This document shows positions 53,422-63,131 of a stretch of DNA of 64,000 nucleotides, piece by piece (position 1 is the stretch's first letter; every line of letters starts with the position of its first letter). The stretch is from Craspedostauros australis (Eukaryota; Bacillariophyta; Bacillariophyceae; Mastogloiales; Achnanthaceae), in the NCBI GenBank assembly GCA_026770025.1, contig JAMXDE010000007.1, positions 248,001-312,000 on the forward strand. Direction: 5' to 3'. Both the position numbers and the translations under genes were made by a program. Under the pieces are notes generated by a model, which saw only the letters and a program-made list of their open reading frames with translations, did no database searches and was not told the DNA's origin.

Positions 53422-54636
53422 ATGACCATCGATCTGCCAATGCAAGCAACGATGGGGCCGGGCCTACCACCCTCCTTTCTATCAGCCACATCTTCCATGT
53501 TTGGCCGAATCCATCGCCAGCTTGCGGTCTGTCTCATTCTCGTCCTCCTTCTACACCAGGGCCAACAGTCCAACAGCGTGCTCGCTCAGCAGGATGAATC
53601 CGAAATGCTGGATTCGACGATTTGGCGGAAGAACGCCTGGACTAGCTTTCCGACCTTGGACGAGACTGTGGAGATGGCAAGGCTATCCGGCGTTGTCTAC
53701 GACTTCGTCAAGCAGAAGAAAAATGCATGCGAGTCGTACAAGGATGATCTTGGAACCACGTGCGAATGGTACTACCACGACGTCACGTTGGGCACGCAGG
53801 TGATGATCGTCACCAACGCCAAGCTGAAGTACATCGCTGTGGTGTACGCCGGAACGGATGACATCCGAACGACGTTGGAAGACGTTGACGTGCACAAGAA
53901 GAAGTTCGGCGACAAGGCGCAGACGGTCCATCTGCCGCAGACTGACGGCAAACCGCTCGTCCACGGCGGGTTTGACAACGCCGTTTTCGATCACGGTATA
54001 TGGATGAACGTCTATCAGCACGTCAAGAAGTTACAGCGCCGGCATCCATTTTCGAGGCTGTGGACCACGGGGCATTCTCTGGGCGCCGCAAACGCGGTGC
54101 TGACATCCGTCGCCTTGTCGCTTGAGGGCTACTCTGTCACATCAATCAACTTTGGATGCCCTCGCATTGGCAACGATGCTTGGACCGAATTCTTCCGACA
54201 ATACGTCCCATCATCGAAGATTGCGGGCCGTCTGGGAATTTGGCGAGTCGTGCTTGGCACCGACATCGTGCCGCGGTTGCCAGACTTCTTCACACATGCC
54301 GGCCACACGATCCAACTGTGGTCCGATTCCCACCATCACAAGAAGGACGACGATCAGCATCCCATCGTCGTCCAGGCATTCTACAACCACTACGGCGACG
54401 CAACGCTTGGCTATGCGGGCGTCCCCAAAGGATGGTCGAAACGATCGCATGTGTGGAACCCACTCTCTCTCGCCGCACATCACATCTGCAAGTACAACGA
54501 GTTCCTGCAATCGATCCAGGCCGACCATGACATCGACTGGGTGTCAAGTTTCGTGACCGTGGAAAACGATCAGGTTGATGACGATGAGTGGGTCAATCCG
54601 CCGGATGATGTGTACCCGCAAGCGTACTTTCGTTAG
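53422..54636 (+). CDS. Class 3 lipase (alpha/beta hydrolase)
   Basis: 404 residues, single exon, from the ATG at 53422. A hydrophobic segment near 33-44 (LAVCLILVLLLHQG) after a 30-residue polar start suggests a signal peptide or signal anchor, so the enzyme enters the secretory route. The lipase 3 core begins near residue 70. VVYAGTDD is the oxyanion strand, HGGFDNAVF follows, and the nucleophile S219 lies in TTGHSLGAANAV. NFGCPRIGND follows, then the acid in GTDIVPRLPD and a candidate catalytic His in AGHTIQLW or in AAHHICKYNEF. All triad elements are visible. Such enzymes hydrolyse triacyl- or galacto/phosphoglycerides; the substrate is not predictable. The C-terminus is acidic. Confidence 0.92.
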   Translation: MTIDLPMQATMGPGLPPSFLSATSSMFGRIHRQLAVCLILVLLLHQGQQSNSVLAQQDESEMLDSTIWRKNAWTSFPTLDETVEMARLSGVVYDFVKQKKNACESYKDDLGTTCEWYYHDVTLGTQVMIVTNAKLKYIAVVYAGTDDIRTTLEDVDVHKKKFGDKAQTVHLPQTDGKPLVHGGFDNAVFDHGIWMNVYQHVKKLQRRHPFSRLWTTGHSLGAANAVLTSVALSLEGYSVTSINFGCPRIGNDAWTEFFRQYVPSSKIAGRLGIWRVVLGTDIVPRLPDFFTHAGHTIQLWSDSHHHKKDDDQHPIVVQAFYNHYGDATLGYAGVPKGWSKRSHVWNPLSLAAHHICKYNEFLQSIQADHDIDWVSSFVTVENDQVDDDEWVNPPDDVYPQAYFR

Positions 54637-55104
54637 AACCTTGCATTGGCAAATTTTCGGAAACGGTAGTGCACCTCTGTGTGTAATCATATTACAAGTG
54701 CTGTATTGTATGTTAAGTAAGCACTCTATTCTGTTCATGTTTCGTGCTCCTACCAACTACACTCATGGTCCCGTCTCGTGCTGGCGTGGGCACGCACAAC
54801 AAGAGCGCGTCGGGATGATACGCTTTTGATACCATCGGCCAGTTATCGAATTTGATGCCAAAGATCGGCGAAAGATTTGCCAAAACGTGGACTTCGCAGT
54901 CCCTCACCAAACACCAAACCGGCAACAGCCAAAGAGAGAACATTGGCATCCAGACACTCCTCCGCTGCCCAACAGTAGCAGCATCAGCAGCAGCAGTGAT
55001 CATACCATACATACTCGCACTGCAGTGATCCGCCATAAAGGAGACCATTCCGCAATAACTATTGTACATTAATACATTGACTACCGCAACAACGAACGAT
55101 CGAG
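54637..55104. other. Intergenic
   Basis: Between the lipase and ABC transporter genes, both on the plus strand. No gene seen. Confidence 0.5.
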
Positions 55105-57419
55105 ATGGCATCCTACCACCGACATGTCGATCACCGCAGACGGTGGAGCACACAGAGCCTCGTCTCTGTGATGATGGTGTGGTCCTGTCTCTTCGCCTCC
55201 TCGCCACGCTGCTTCGCGTCCGCTTCTGCTACCAAGGGAAAGAACGGCACCGCATCGGGCGAAAGCGGACTGCTGTGGAACGACCTGTCCGTCACTTCCC
55301 ACAACGGCCACCTGCTTTTGCAACCCAGCCAGGGATTTGTTGCCAGCGGAGAGCTCTGTGCCGTCATCGGCCCCAGCGGGGCTGGCAAAACGACCTTCCT
55401 CTCCTGCCTCGGCAGCACAGTCTCCCCTTCCTCCGGCCTTCAAGTGGATGGCGATGTCCTGTACCACAACACCGACTTGGGACGCAGCGAAGAGCTTCGG
55501 ATGCAGGGCGGCCAAGTCGCCTGGCTGCAGCAGAAGGATTCCTTCTTTCACATGCTCACCGTGAGGGAAACGCTGGAGCTGGCTGCCTTTCTCGAGCTGC
55601 CGCAGTTCACGGAACGCCAACGGCTTCGAAGGGTCCAGGCCAACATGGACTCCTTGGGCTTGTCCAAACTGCAGCACAGGAGGGTGGGCAACGCCATGCG
55701 CCACAACGGACTCTCGGGCGGAGAACAGCGGCGCCTGTCGTTGGCATTGGAATTGATCTCCAGTCCGAAGCTGTTTTTGGCCGATGAACCGACGTCGGGA
55801 CTTGTAAGTTTTGGATTGTGGTTTGCGTGTCTTCACATTCGCAATCATGGCACAGCATGGTTTCATCACGATGTTGCTCGGTAACACACTTCGATGGAGT
55901 ACTATCGCAAACTGCAGTGGTGCAATCAGATGCTTGCGAATTGCTTCCATCTCATGCGCCATCCCATTTCATTGCTTCGTCGTATCGCGCTCACGCATGC
56001 GCATCCACGCATCTACATGAATCACCATCCCATTTATCAACCTTGCCATCTTCGCAGGACTCCACCATGAGCCAAAAGGTCATCACCCTGATCAAGAAAA
56101 TGTGCAAACAGCGAGAGATCCCATGCGTCCTCTCGTTGCACCAGCCGAGCTCGTCGATTTGGCGACAGCTGGACCAGCTGGTTCTCATGGCCCCGGGTGG
56201 CAGAGTCTGTTACTCTGGACCCAAGTCGGGTGCCATCTCACACTTTGCGAAGCTGGGATTTGATTGCCCGCAGCAAACCAATCCGGCGGAATTCCTCCTC
56301 GATCTTGTGTCCGTCGACTCGGAAGATGTGTACCAATCGGAGAAGGATGAAGCTCGCATCGCGAGGTTGGCAGAGGCATTTTGGAGCAAGACCAAGGATT
56401 ACCCGGTGGACAATGCACTGCCGGTCGTCCACCAGGATGCTAATGCAGGCGTCAAGAAGCGTCGCAATTGGGGAAGGCGGCAGATCCGACCATTCCACAT
56501 CATCGAACGCTTCAATCGATTGCTCCTGCGTTCCTGGCGACAGAACATTCGCAACCGGGACGTCAATATCATCCGGCTGCTCCTTTCGGCAGGCAACGCC
56601 TACCTCTTCTCCGGCATCTTCCGATCCATCAAGAAGGAAATCTTCACGGCCAAGTCGGTCGCTGACAGAACTGCAATCTTGACATTCGGCATCATCAACA
56701 TGACCATGATGGCGGTGATGAAGACCATCGATCTGTTCGCCAAGGAAAAGCCGGTCGTCCAACGTGAACAGCAGCGCGACAATTATTCGAGCTTGGAATA
56801 CCTGTTCTCCAAGTCGCTGGCGGAGATACCGCTGGATGCGATCTTTGCGGCAGTTTTCACAACAGTCCTCAAGGCAACGACGGGACTTCGGATTGGTTGG
56901 AAGGATCTGACGGCAACCTTCAGCCTAATGACCGTCGCTGGCGCATCCCTGGGCTTCGCCATCGGTGCGTTCAGTCCCAGCAGCGAAGCAGCGTTAGCAA
57001 CCGGCATTCCAATGCTCGTCATCCTCATGGCGGTTGGCGTCATCAACCCCAGTGGACTCTCCGATGCCGAACCCCAACCGGCAATCATCCAGGCACTGCA
57101 GGAATTGAGCCCTATCGCGCATGCGGTCAAGGCCGTGTGCATCGCCGAGTATGGTGGGATGGAATTCGAAAGCGAACAAAAGTCCGTCCTCTCTAAAGGC
57201 AGGGCGCTTGCTCGCGATTTACCCAAGATGGGCGCATTTGCTTTGGTCCAGAATGGAGAGCAGGTGCTCAATGAATTGGGATTGAGCGATGTTACCTACG
57301 CGGGCACGATGAGGCAGCTGGCAGTGCTCTCTGCCATCAATTTGTTGGTGAGCTGGATGGGAATGAGGTTGCAAGCAACTCAGCACAAGTCATCGTCAAC
57401 GGCCTTGGTGCCGCTGTAG
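55105..57419 (+). CDS. ABCG-type half-transporter, two exons
   Basis: Exons 55105-55803 and 56058-57419; the 254-bp intron (GTAAGT...CGCAG) is phase 0 and splits DEPTSGL from DSTMSQ inside Walker B/D-loop. Product: 686 residues. Nucleotide-binding domain: Walker A GPSGAGKTT near 89, Q-loop WLQQKDSFF, signature LSGGEQRR near 202, LFLADEPTSGLDS, and H-loop LSLHQPSSS near 259. The membrane domain follows from about 375, with six likely helices (for example LTFGIINMTMMAVMKTIDLF and VAGASLGFAIGAF). Domain order NBD-TMD and length are those of half-size ABCG exporters, which act as dimers on lipids, pigments or other hydrophobic compounds. The N-terminus has a hydrophobic stretch (SLVSVMMVWSCLFASS), so endomembrane or plastid targeting is possible. 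Confidence 0.92.
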
Positions 57420-57655
57420 ATACTCTCCAGGGTATGGTACATCAGTGATATGGCGTGGGTGGAAATACGAAACGGGATGGAGCTAATATCGTCATGACAT
57501 TGAGCATCTGTGCTCCATTTATTCCAAGTGTACTCAGACCGTGTTTGCTATGTGCCACAAGTATGTGGAATGCAATATTTAACACGGTGCAAATTGGATT
57601 GCTCTCCTCTCTGTATGGTACGCGCTGCAGGAGAAGATCTACACGTAATGGGACA
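57420..57655. other. Short spacer between convergent genes
   Basis: 236 bp shared as the 3' ends of the ABCG gene (+) and the P450 gene (-). Nothing else seen. Confidence 0.5.
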
Positions 57656-59263
57656 TCATTGGCATGGCTGCTGTTCGGCTTTCCAAAATGCAACAACGAT
57701 TGGATTCGGATAGCGCAGGGTAGCAGCGTACGAGGTCTCCCCAACCCACCCGCCTTTGCCACTTGCTCCTGTGCTGCTCATACCTTCGTCGGCAAACCTC
57801 CACTTCCACTGGTCTTCCAACAGACACTCCAAAGTCGCCGAAATACACACCAAGGATAGAATGCCGGCCGGGCAACTCCGCTTTCCCATTCCAAATGGAG
57901 CCGGATGACCCGCCTTCCGTCGGTTGTCGGGGTCGAATTTCCACGTGTTGATCTCCGTTTCTTTCACCGATGTGATGCCATCGTCGTGGCCGTGTTCACT
58001 GGCATCGGCATCGTCGACATCGCCGACATTGGCATCCCTGTCGACGCACGAATGAGTAGGAAGATGCTTGAGATGCACCATGGCCAACGTATCGACGATG
58101 AATCGAGAATTCGGCGGGAAGATCGGCATTGACGCAAATGCCGATTGATTCTCACGGTGTTCGTGGATTGCAAAATCTGGATTGCATCTGGGCAAGGTTG
58201 CGACGGGTGGCAGGATCCTCAAGGTTTCATTCGCCACTGCTCTGGCCAAGCTCTTCAATTCCGCGGCAGTGTCCGGTTTGCGTTGGAACTTTCCGTCGTG
58301 CTCAGCCATGTGTGCCATGCAGCCGGCCAGCGTTGTCGCCACGGTCTGCGTGCCAGCCAGCAAGGCCGAATGGCAGTTGCACACCACTTCTGATCTCGTC
58401 AAATAGGTTTGGCCATCGTTGCTGCTGCCAGTGCCCTCGTAGCCTTGCAAACAGCTGGCGAGACAACCGAACAGATTATGGGTGCCATTCGTAGAATCGG
58501 GATCGGAATGCGACTCAGATTTGTTTTGGTGCCGTTCGGTTGCAATGAGATTGACCAGTTGAACCACCACGGCGTTCAATTCCAATTCTTCTTTCCGGCT
58601 TCGCGCGCTGCGCAAGTCTGGAAGGAAGCACTTCTTCAATTTGGTCTGCAATTCGGTCCTCAGCTGTTTCACTTCCAAGGAGAGTTGTTCGTCATTTGCG
58701 TTGTCGCTGGAACCGAAAACTGCCACCGCAATGGCCGCGACCGCAACATTCAATGAGAGGTCGCGAATGTCCAATCGTGCTGAGTTGGATGCGGACTTCC
58801 ATGAATCTTCCAGCTGCCGTCGCAGGCAAGCTACAGCAGCCTCGCAGGCCTTCGCGCGAATTGCCTTCGACGAAGGATTGGTGCCGAATGCCTTTTGGAC
58901 GATGCCGCGCTGACGTAGCCACGTTGCTCCATTCACGTTCGTCAACGCATCTCTCAATAGAGGAGTGCCTTTGTCGGGTTTGCTCAGAAGAAAGCGGTCG
59001 TTGGTTTCGTGCTCGTTCATCAACTTGGCGGTCATGTGAGGACAGACGATCTGGAATGAGGGGTTGGTGTTGTTGGGGCTGGACAAAGAGTAGCAGCATC
59101 TTCCATGCTCTTCCAGCGCTACCTTGCCATACTCGGCTCTCTGCACGGCTGGCGGGGATCGTCGCTGCTTCCCTGTTGCTGGAGTTGGCGGTGTTCCTTC
59201 CCTTCCATCCAGCGATGAAGAAGAGCCGTATGACGGGAAGAGCCGACTGAAACACTTGAACAT
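57656..59263 (-). CDS. Cytochrome P450
   Basis: 535 residues from the first in-frame ATG (complement of 59261-59263). The heme-binding loop PFGMGKRSCPAG gives ligand C464. The I-helix reads LLAGTQTVATTLAG, with Gln where Asp/Glu is usual before the conserved Thr. The K-helix ExxR is ETLRILPP. These make the family certain. No N-terminal membrane helix or Pro-rich hinge is seen: the frame starts within the usual beta-1/helix B area, so an upstream exon may be missed or the protein may be soluble. A roughly 35-residue acidic, His-rich insert (DRDANVGDVDDADASEHGHD) lies between the beta-sheet and the heme loop. Substrate unknown. Confidence 0.88.
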   Translation of the reverse strand: MFKCFSRLFPSYGSSSSLDGREGTPPTPATGKQRRSPPAVQRAEYGKVALEEHGRCCYSLSSPNNTNPSFQIVCPHMTAKLMNEHETNDRFLLSKPDKGTPLLRDALTNVNGATWLRQRGIVQKAFGTNPSSKAIRAKACEAAVACLRRQLEDSWKSASNSARLDIRDLSLNVAVAAIAVAVFGSSDNANDEQLSLEVKQLRTELQTKLKKCFLPDLRSARSRKEELELNAVVVQLVNLIATERHQNKSESHSDPDSTNGTHNLFGCLASCLQGYEGTGSSNDGQTYLTRSEVVCNCHSALLAGTQTVATTLAGCMAHMAEHDGKFQRKPDTAAELKSLARAVANETLRILPPVATLPRCNPDFAIHEHRENQSAFASMPIFPPNSRFIVDTLAMVHLKHLPTHSCVDRDANVGDVDDADASEHGHDDGITSVKETEINTWKFDPDNRRKAGHPAPFGMGKRSCPAGILSLVCISATLECLLEDQWKWRFADEGMSSTGASGKGGWVGETSYAATLRYPNPIVVAFWKAEQQPCQ

Positions 59264-60256
59264 CGTCCAAGTCAAGAAGGTGGATGCAAGTGCGAGTGCG
59301 AGTGCGAGTGTGAGAACGGGACGAGTAATGACGAAGTTGGGATGCTTTCCTGTGGTGTCAGTTGCTTTCCTGTGATGTCACAGCTGCTGATGTTGTTGCT
59401 CAAGCTGCACATGCTTGGAATAGATGTATAATGGATCGTAGAGGAGGTATGAGTGTTGATGGTGCGGTGATGCTCTCTTGATGCTGTCTTGGTGTCTGGT
59501 TGTTCGTGGTTGCACCTGCCTGTCCCGCGAGGTTGGTTTTGTTGTCCTCGTTGTTGTCTCTTGTTCTTGTTTGGATGTGTTTGAATGCAGACGTGCATTC
59601 GTATTGTTTGAATATCTCCAATTTGGTATAGTTTTGTATCGAGAACTGTTTTCCAGCCCCACAGTTTGACCAGCGCAAACCGAACCATGTTCTCCTTCGC
59701 GCAGGGAACAGATCGCTACCAAACAATCGTGTCATCTCACAGAGTTCCCATTCCTCGAAGTTCTTCGCCCACCAAAACGAACACCATGACACCTCTGGAA
59801 GCACGAAAGTTGTGCAAGCAACAGTGACAAACAACACAGAGCGGTGATGTTGGCGATGACGATGTTTGGTTTCCACACGAGAGGTGTCATCACGTGTTCT
59901 TCCACATCGAAGCGCACCCGCACATCTAAGTGCACAACCAACACATACACCTCGCACCAACCACAACAACAACGGCAACAACGCTTCAACAAACGCAGCA
60001 AAGCACGGTAAAGCAGAGCAGAGCAAAGCTCCACACCAACACTCAGATAGTCACCGCCTCAAACGCAGGCACCAGCGGTGGCAGATCGCAAAACGACCAC
60101 GACGTTGCCGCTTGGCCTGGTTCCGCCAATCGCGTTGGAAGCAACAAAAGGCCTTTGCTTCTCACAATCCAACCAAAGCCGCGGCAACCGTTCCTCCTCC
60201 CATTGCCTCTTCTCTCGGCTCTTGCCTTGAGAGACCGACGCAGGATCACACACAAC
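59264..60256. other. Intergenic between divergent genes
   Basis: 1 kb. The P450 gene could have an unrecognised upstream exon here. The reading frame of the CoA-transferase gene stays open back to 59930 without an ATG. CA-rich leader-like sequence precedes 60257. Confidence 0.5.
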
Positions 60257-62197
60257 ATGGAGGCGAGCTTGCACACCACGATGACGGCGCCCAACAAGCA
60301 GGGATCAGCCTGGGATTCCAAGGAGATCTCGCTGGATGCCGTGTCGAATATCATCCCCAATGGCAGCAGCGTATACATTGGGAGCTGCGGATCGAGCCCG
60401 GAGACCATATTGAAGGCAATGGTGGATGATTACAAGCTGGCGGACATCCAGATCGTCCAAGGACTGCCCGGCGGGAATCTGCCGCATCTCGACGAGAATG
60501 TGGACCGCTTCCGCACGAGTTCCTTCTTCTGCTTCACTCGGACCACGTACTTCAAACCAGAGTACGCGACAAGCACGACGAAAGAGGGACTCTCCGATTA
60601 CACGCCGGTATCCTTCTCCGCAATACCTCGGCTGATCCGAGAAAACAAGCTGAGAGTGGACGTGGCCATCATCAAGGTCACCAAGCCACACAAGGGCTTC
60701 GTCAGTTTGGGGATGGGCGTGGAATGCACGAAGGAGGCTCTGCACCATGCCAAGATCGTGATTGCGGAGGTCAACGATCATCTCCCATGGACCGAAGGCC
60801 CTTCGAAGATATCGATCGATCACATCCATCACTGGATCCGCAATGACACCCCGCTTCTCACCTCGTCCCAGCTATGGCCTCAGTACTTCCACGCGAAGAC
60901 GCATGACAAGTCCATTACGGACGCCCTTGGCAAGAACATCGTCAAAGAAATTCCGGACGGTGCTACCTTGAAATTCGGCTGGAGCCCGACCGTTTTCTGC
61001 GCCTTCCCGTTCCTGCGCCTGCGCAAGGACCTGGGGCTGCACACGGACGTCTTGACAGAAACCTTATACCAGCTGCATCAGGAGGGTGTGATCAACAACT
61101 CGAAGAAGACGATCGATCAAGGCCGCTCCATCATCACGCAGGCGCACGGGAGCAAGGAGCTGTACGAATTCCTGGATCGCAACCCCGCCATCGAGGTCCA
61201 TCCAGCCGTGTACGTCGACGACCCGCAGGTCATGGCAAAGATCGACAACTTGGTCGCCGTCGTCGGAGCGCTGAAGGTTGATCTCACGGGGCAGGTTGCG
61301 ACGGATTCCATCGCCCACAAGTTCTACGGCGGCGTTTGGAGCGACGAAGACTCCATCCGCGGTTCGCGCTTCTCCAAGGGCGGCAAGTCCATCGTGGCAT
61401 TGACATCCATGAGCCTGCATGGTCGGTCCAACATCGTCTTCGCACTACCGTCAGGAACCGGCGTGTCGATCACGCGATCGGATGTCGAGCACGTGGTGAC
61501 CGAGTACGGCAGCGCCTACCTGTACGGCAAGAGCATCCGCGAGAGGTGCCTCGAGCTCATCCAGATCGCGCATCCCGATTTCAGACAGGGACTCCTGGAG
61601 GAGGCCAAGAAGCACCTATACGTGTCGCAGACCCAGCCAGGTTTCTTCTTCAACAGCAAGTACCCTGTCGAATTCGAGCAGATGCACCGCACCAGGAAAG
61701 GATCGCAGGTCTTCACTCGGCCCATCAAACCCGCCGATGAGGACATGCTGCGGCACTTCTTCCACCAGCTGTCGGATCACAGCGTGTACCTGCGCTACTT
61801 TCGCAGGTTGAAATCCATGCCGCAGCGCATCCTGCAGAAGACAACCGATCTCGACTACTCCAAGGACATGGCCTTGGTGGTGTTGCACCCAGCCCAGGCA
61901 GATCATGAGCATCAGGAGATGATCGCGATCGGCCAATGGGTGCACGACGCGAAGGATGGCGTTCCAGAGATCGCATTCCAAGTGCGAGATGACTGGCAAG
62001 GCCAAGGTCTCGGAAAGTTCCTGTTCCTGCGACTGGTCCAAATGACGGACCTGTACGAGATCCCAAAATTCAAATCGGACGTCCTGGACGGAAACAAGGC
62101 CATGAAGTCCATCTTTGAAAACTCTGGCATCCCGTACGAGAAAAGATCCGACTTCGGCGTCGTGACGTACACCTTCGATCTGACCGCCAACAAATGA
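60257..62197 (+). CDS. Acetyl-CoA hydrolase/CoA-transferase fused to a GNAT acetyltransferase
   Basis: 646 residues from the ATG at 60257. Residues about 15-480 form a family I CoA-transferase of the acetyl-CoA hydrolase / 4-hydroxybutyrate CoA-transferase type: VSNIIPNGSSVYIGSCGSSP, VDVAIIKVTKP, IVIAEVNDHLPW, FGWSPTVFCAF, GLHTDVLTETLYQLHQEGVI, then GQVATDSIAHKFYGGVWS. In relatives the catalytic Glu sits in a GIHTE-like motif; here the aligned residue appears to be D264. Residues about 485-640 are a GNAT domain (TRPIKPADEDML, YLRYFRRL, VRDDWQGQGLGKFLF with the acetyl-CoA P-loop near 577-584). This two-domain plan is known from bacteria, where the GNAT part resembles Pat/YfiQ protein acetyltransferases. 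A bacterial origin is possible. No clear organelle signal is seen. Confidence 0.9.
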   Translation: MEASLHTTMTAPNKQGSAWDSKEISLDAVSNIIPNGSSVYIGSCGSSPETILKAMVDDYKLADIQIVQGLPGGNLPHLDENVDRFRTSSFFCFTRTTYFKPEYATSTTKEGLSDYTPVSFSAIPRLIRENKLRVDVAIIKVTKPHKGFVSLGMGVECTKEALHHAKIVIAEVNDHLPWTEGPSKISIDHIHHWIRNDTPLLTSSQLWPQYFHAKTHDKSITDALGKNIVKEIPDGATLKFGWSPTVFCAFPFLRLRKDLGLHTDVLTETLYQLHQEGVINNSKKTIDQGRSIITQAHGSKELYEFLDRNPAIEVHPAVYVDDPQVMAKIDNLVAVVGALKVDLTGQVATDSIAHKFYGGVWSDEDSIRGSRFSKGGKSIVALTSMSLHGRSNIVFALPSGTGVSITRSDVEHVVTEYGSAYLYGKSIRERCLELIQIAHPDFRQGLLEEAKKHLYVSQTQPGFFFNSKYPVEFEQMHRTRKGSQVFTRPIKPADEDMLRHFFHQLSDHSVYLRYFRRLKSMPQRILQKTTDLDYSKDMALVVLHPAQADHEHQEMIAIGQWVHDAKDGVPEIAFQVRDDWQGQGLGKFLFLRLVQMTDLYEIPKFKSDVLDGNKAMKSIFENSGIPYEKRSDFGVVTYTFDLTANK

Positions 62198-63131
62198 CAT
62201 GAAACTGGAGCTGGAACTGAAACTGGAAGGTGAGGACAAAGAAGAGTGCGAAGCAAGAGGAAAAGGGATATGGAAGTCAGAGTGAGAGCGAGAGCGAGAG
62301 CGTAAGTGGCGGATTCGACTTGACACGTCATGGCGGATCTCGGATCTCACGATGTATCGATGGCGCTTCAGGCGGCCGACCATGCTGTCTTTCATTCCAG
62401 CCCAACCCACGCATGCTGGCCCATTCCATTCCGATTCTTTGCGCCATAGTTCATTACATGCCCATACATGTATTATACGATAATGTAATAGATTATCCAT
62501 CACAGTGCAAGTATTGCCTTGTACTCTATCTGAAGTAGTCTAGAGAGAGAGAGAGAGAGAGACCATACAAGCAAGCTTCAAGTCCTCCAACTCTTCGAGG
62601 AGTCCGATTGCGGTTCCATTCCACGAGTTACTCCACTGGATCCCGCCCGCCAACATGTCGACATCAAAGTTCGCGCTGTTCTGCCTCACCAGGTGTTGGC
62701 TGGTGCACCAGTGGGACACCTTTGTGTTGTTTCGTCTTGTCCGCGTGCCCAGCGCTTCGTGTCGCATCATCTGAAGCGCGTTAATTGCGACGCCTCGAAT
62801 CGCGCGTCAGTGAGATCTTCGAGTCACACAACACATACTTTTTGGGATAAAATTTGTCGTCACACTGCATGGGCGCAGGCGAAGGTTGGACGTCGCGTTT
62901 TGGGGAGGAGAGATGAGTGGAGAATCCCTTCATCCAGCAACCAGTCGCGAGTTACGAGCAAGGAGATGGACAGATCGCGCTCTTGGCCACGCCATGACAC
63001 TGCACAGCAGCGAAACGCCTCCATTTGTCGACCAACCAGCACCGTTGGCTCATAATTTCACGAAAGGGATTGGAAGCAACCATCACCATCACCATCATCA
63101 TCATCCAAAACGACTGACGGCACAGAGCGAA
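62198..63131. other. Intergenic
   Basis: About 0.9 kb with (GA)n at 62542-62562 and a (CATCAC/ATC)n stretch near 63081-63104. No supported gene; upstream region of the next one. Confidence 0.5.

Noticed and set aside
55818-56057. Open frame continuing through the ABCG intron
   Set aside because: GTAAGT and CGCAG sites in phase restore DEPTSGLDS exactly; the open frame in the intron is chance.
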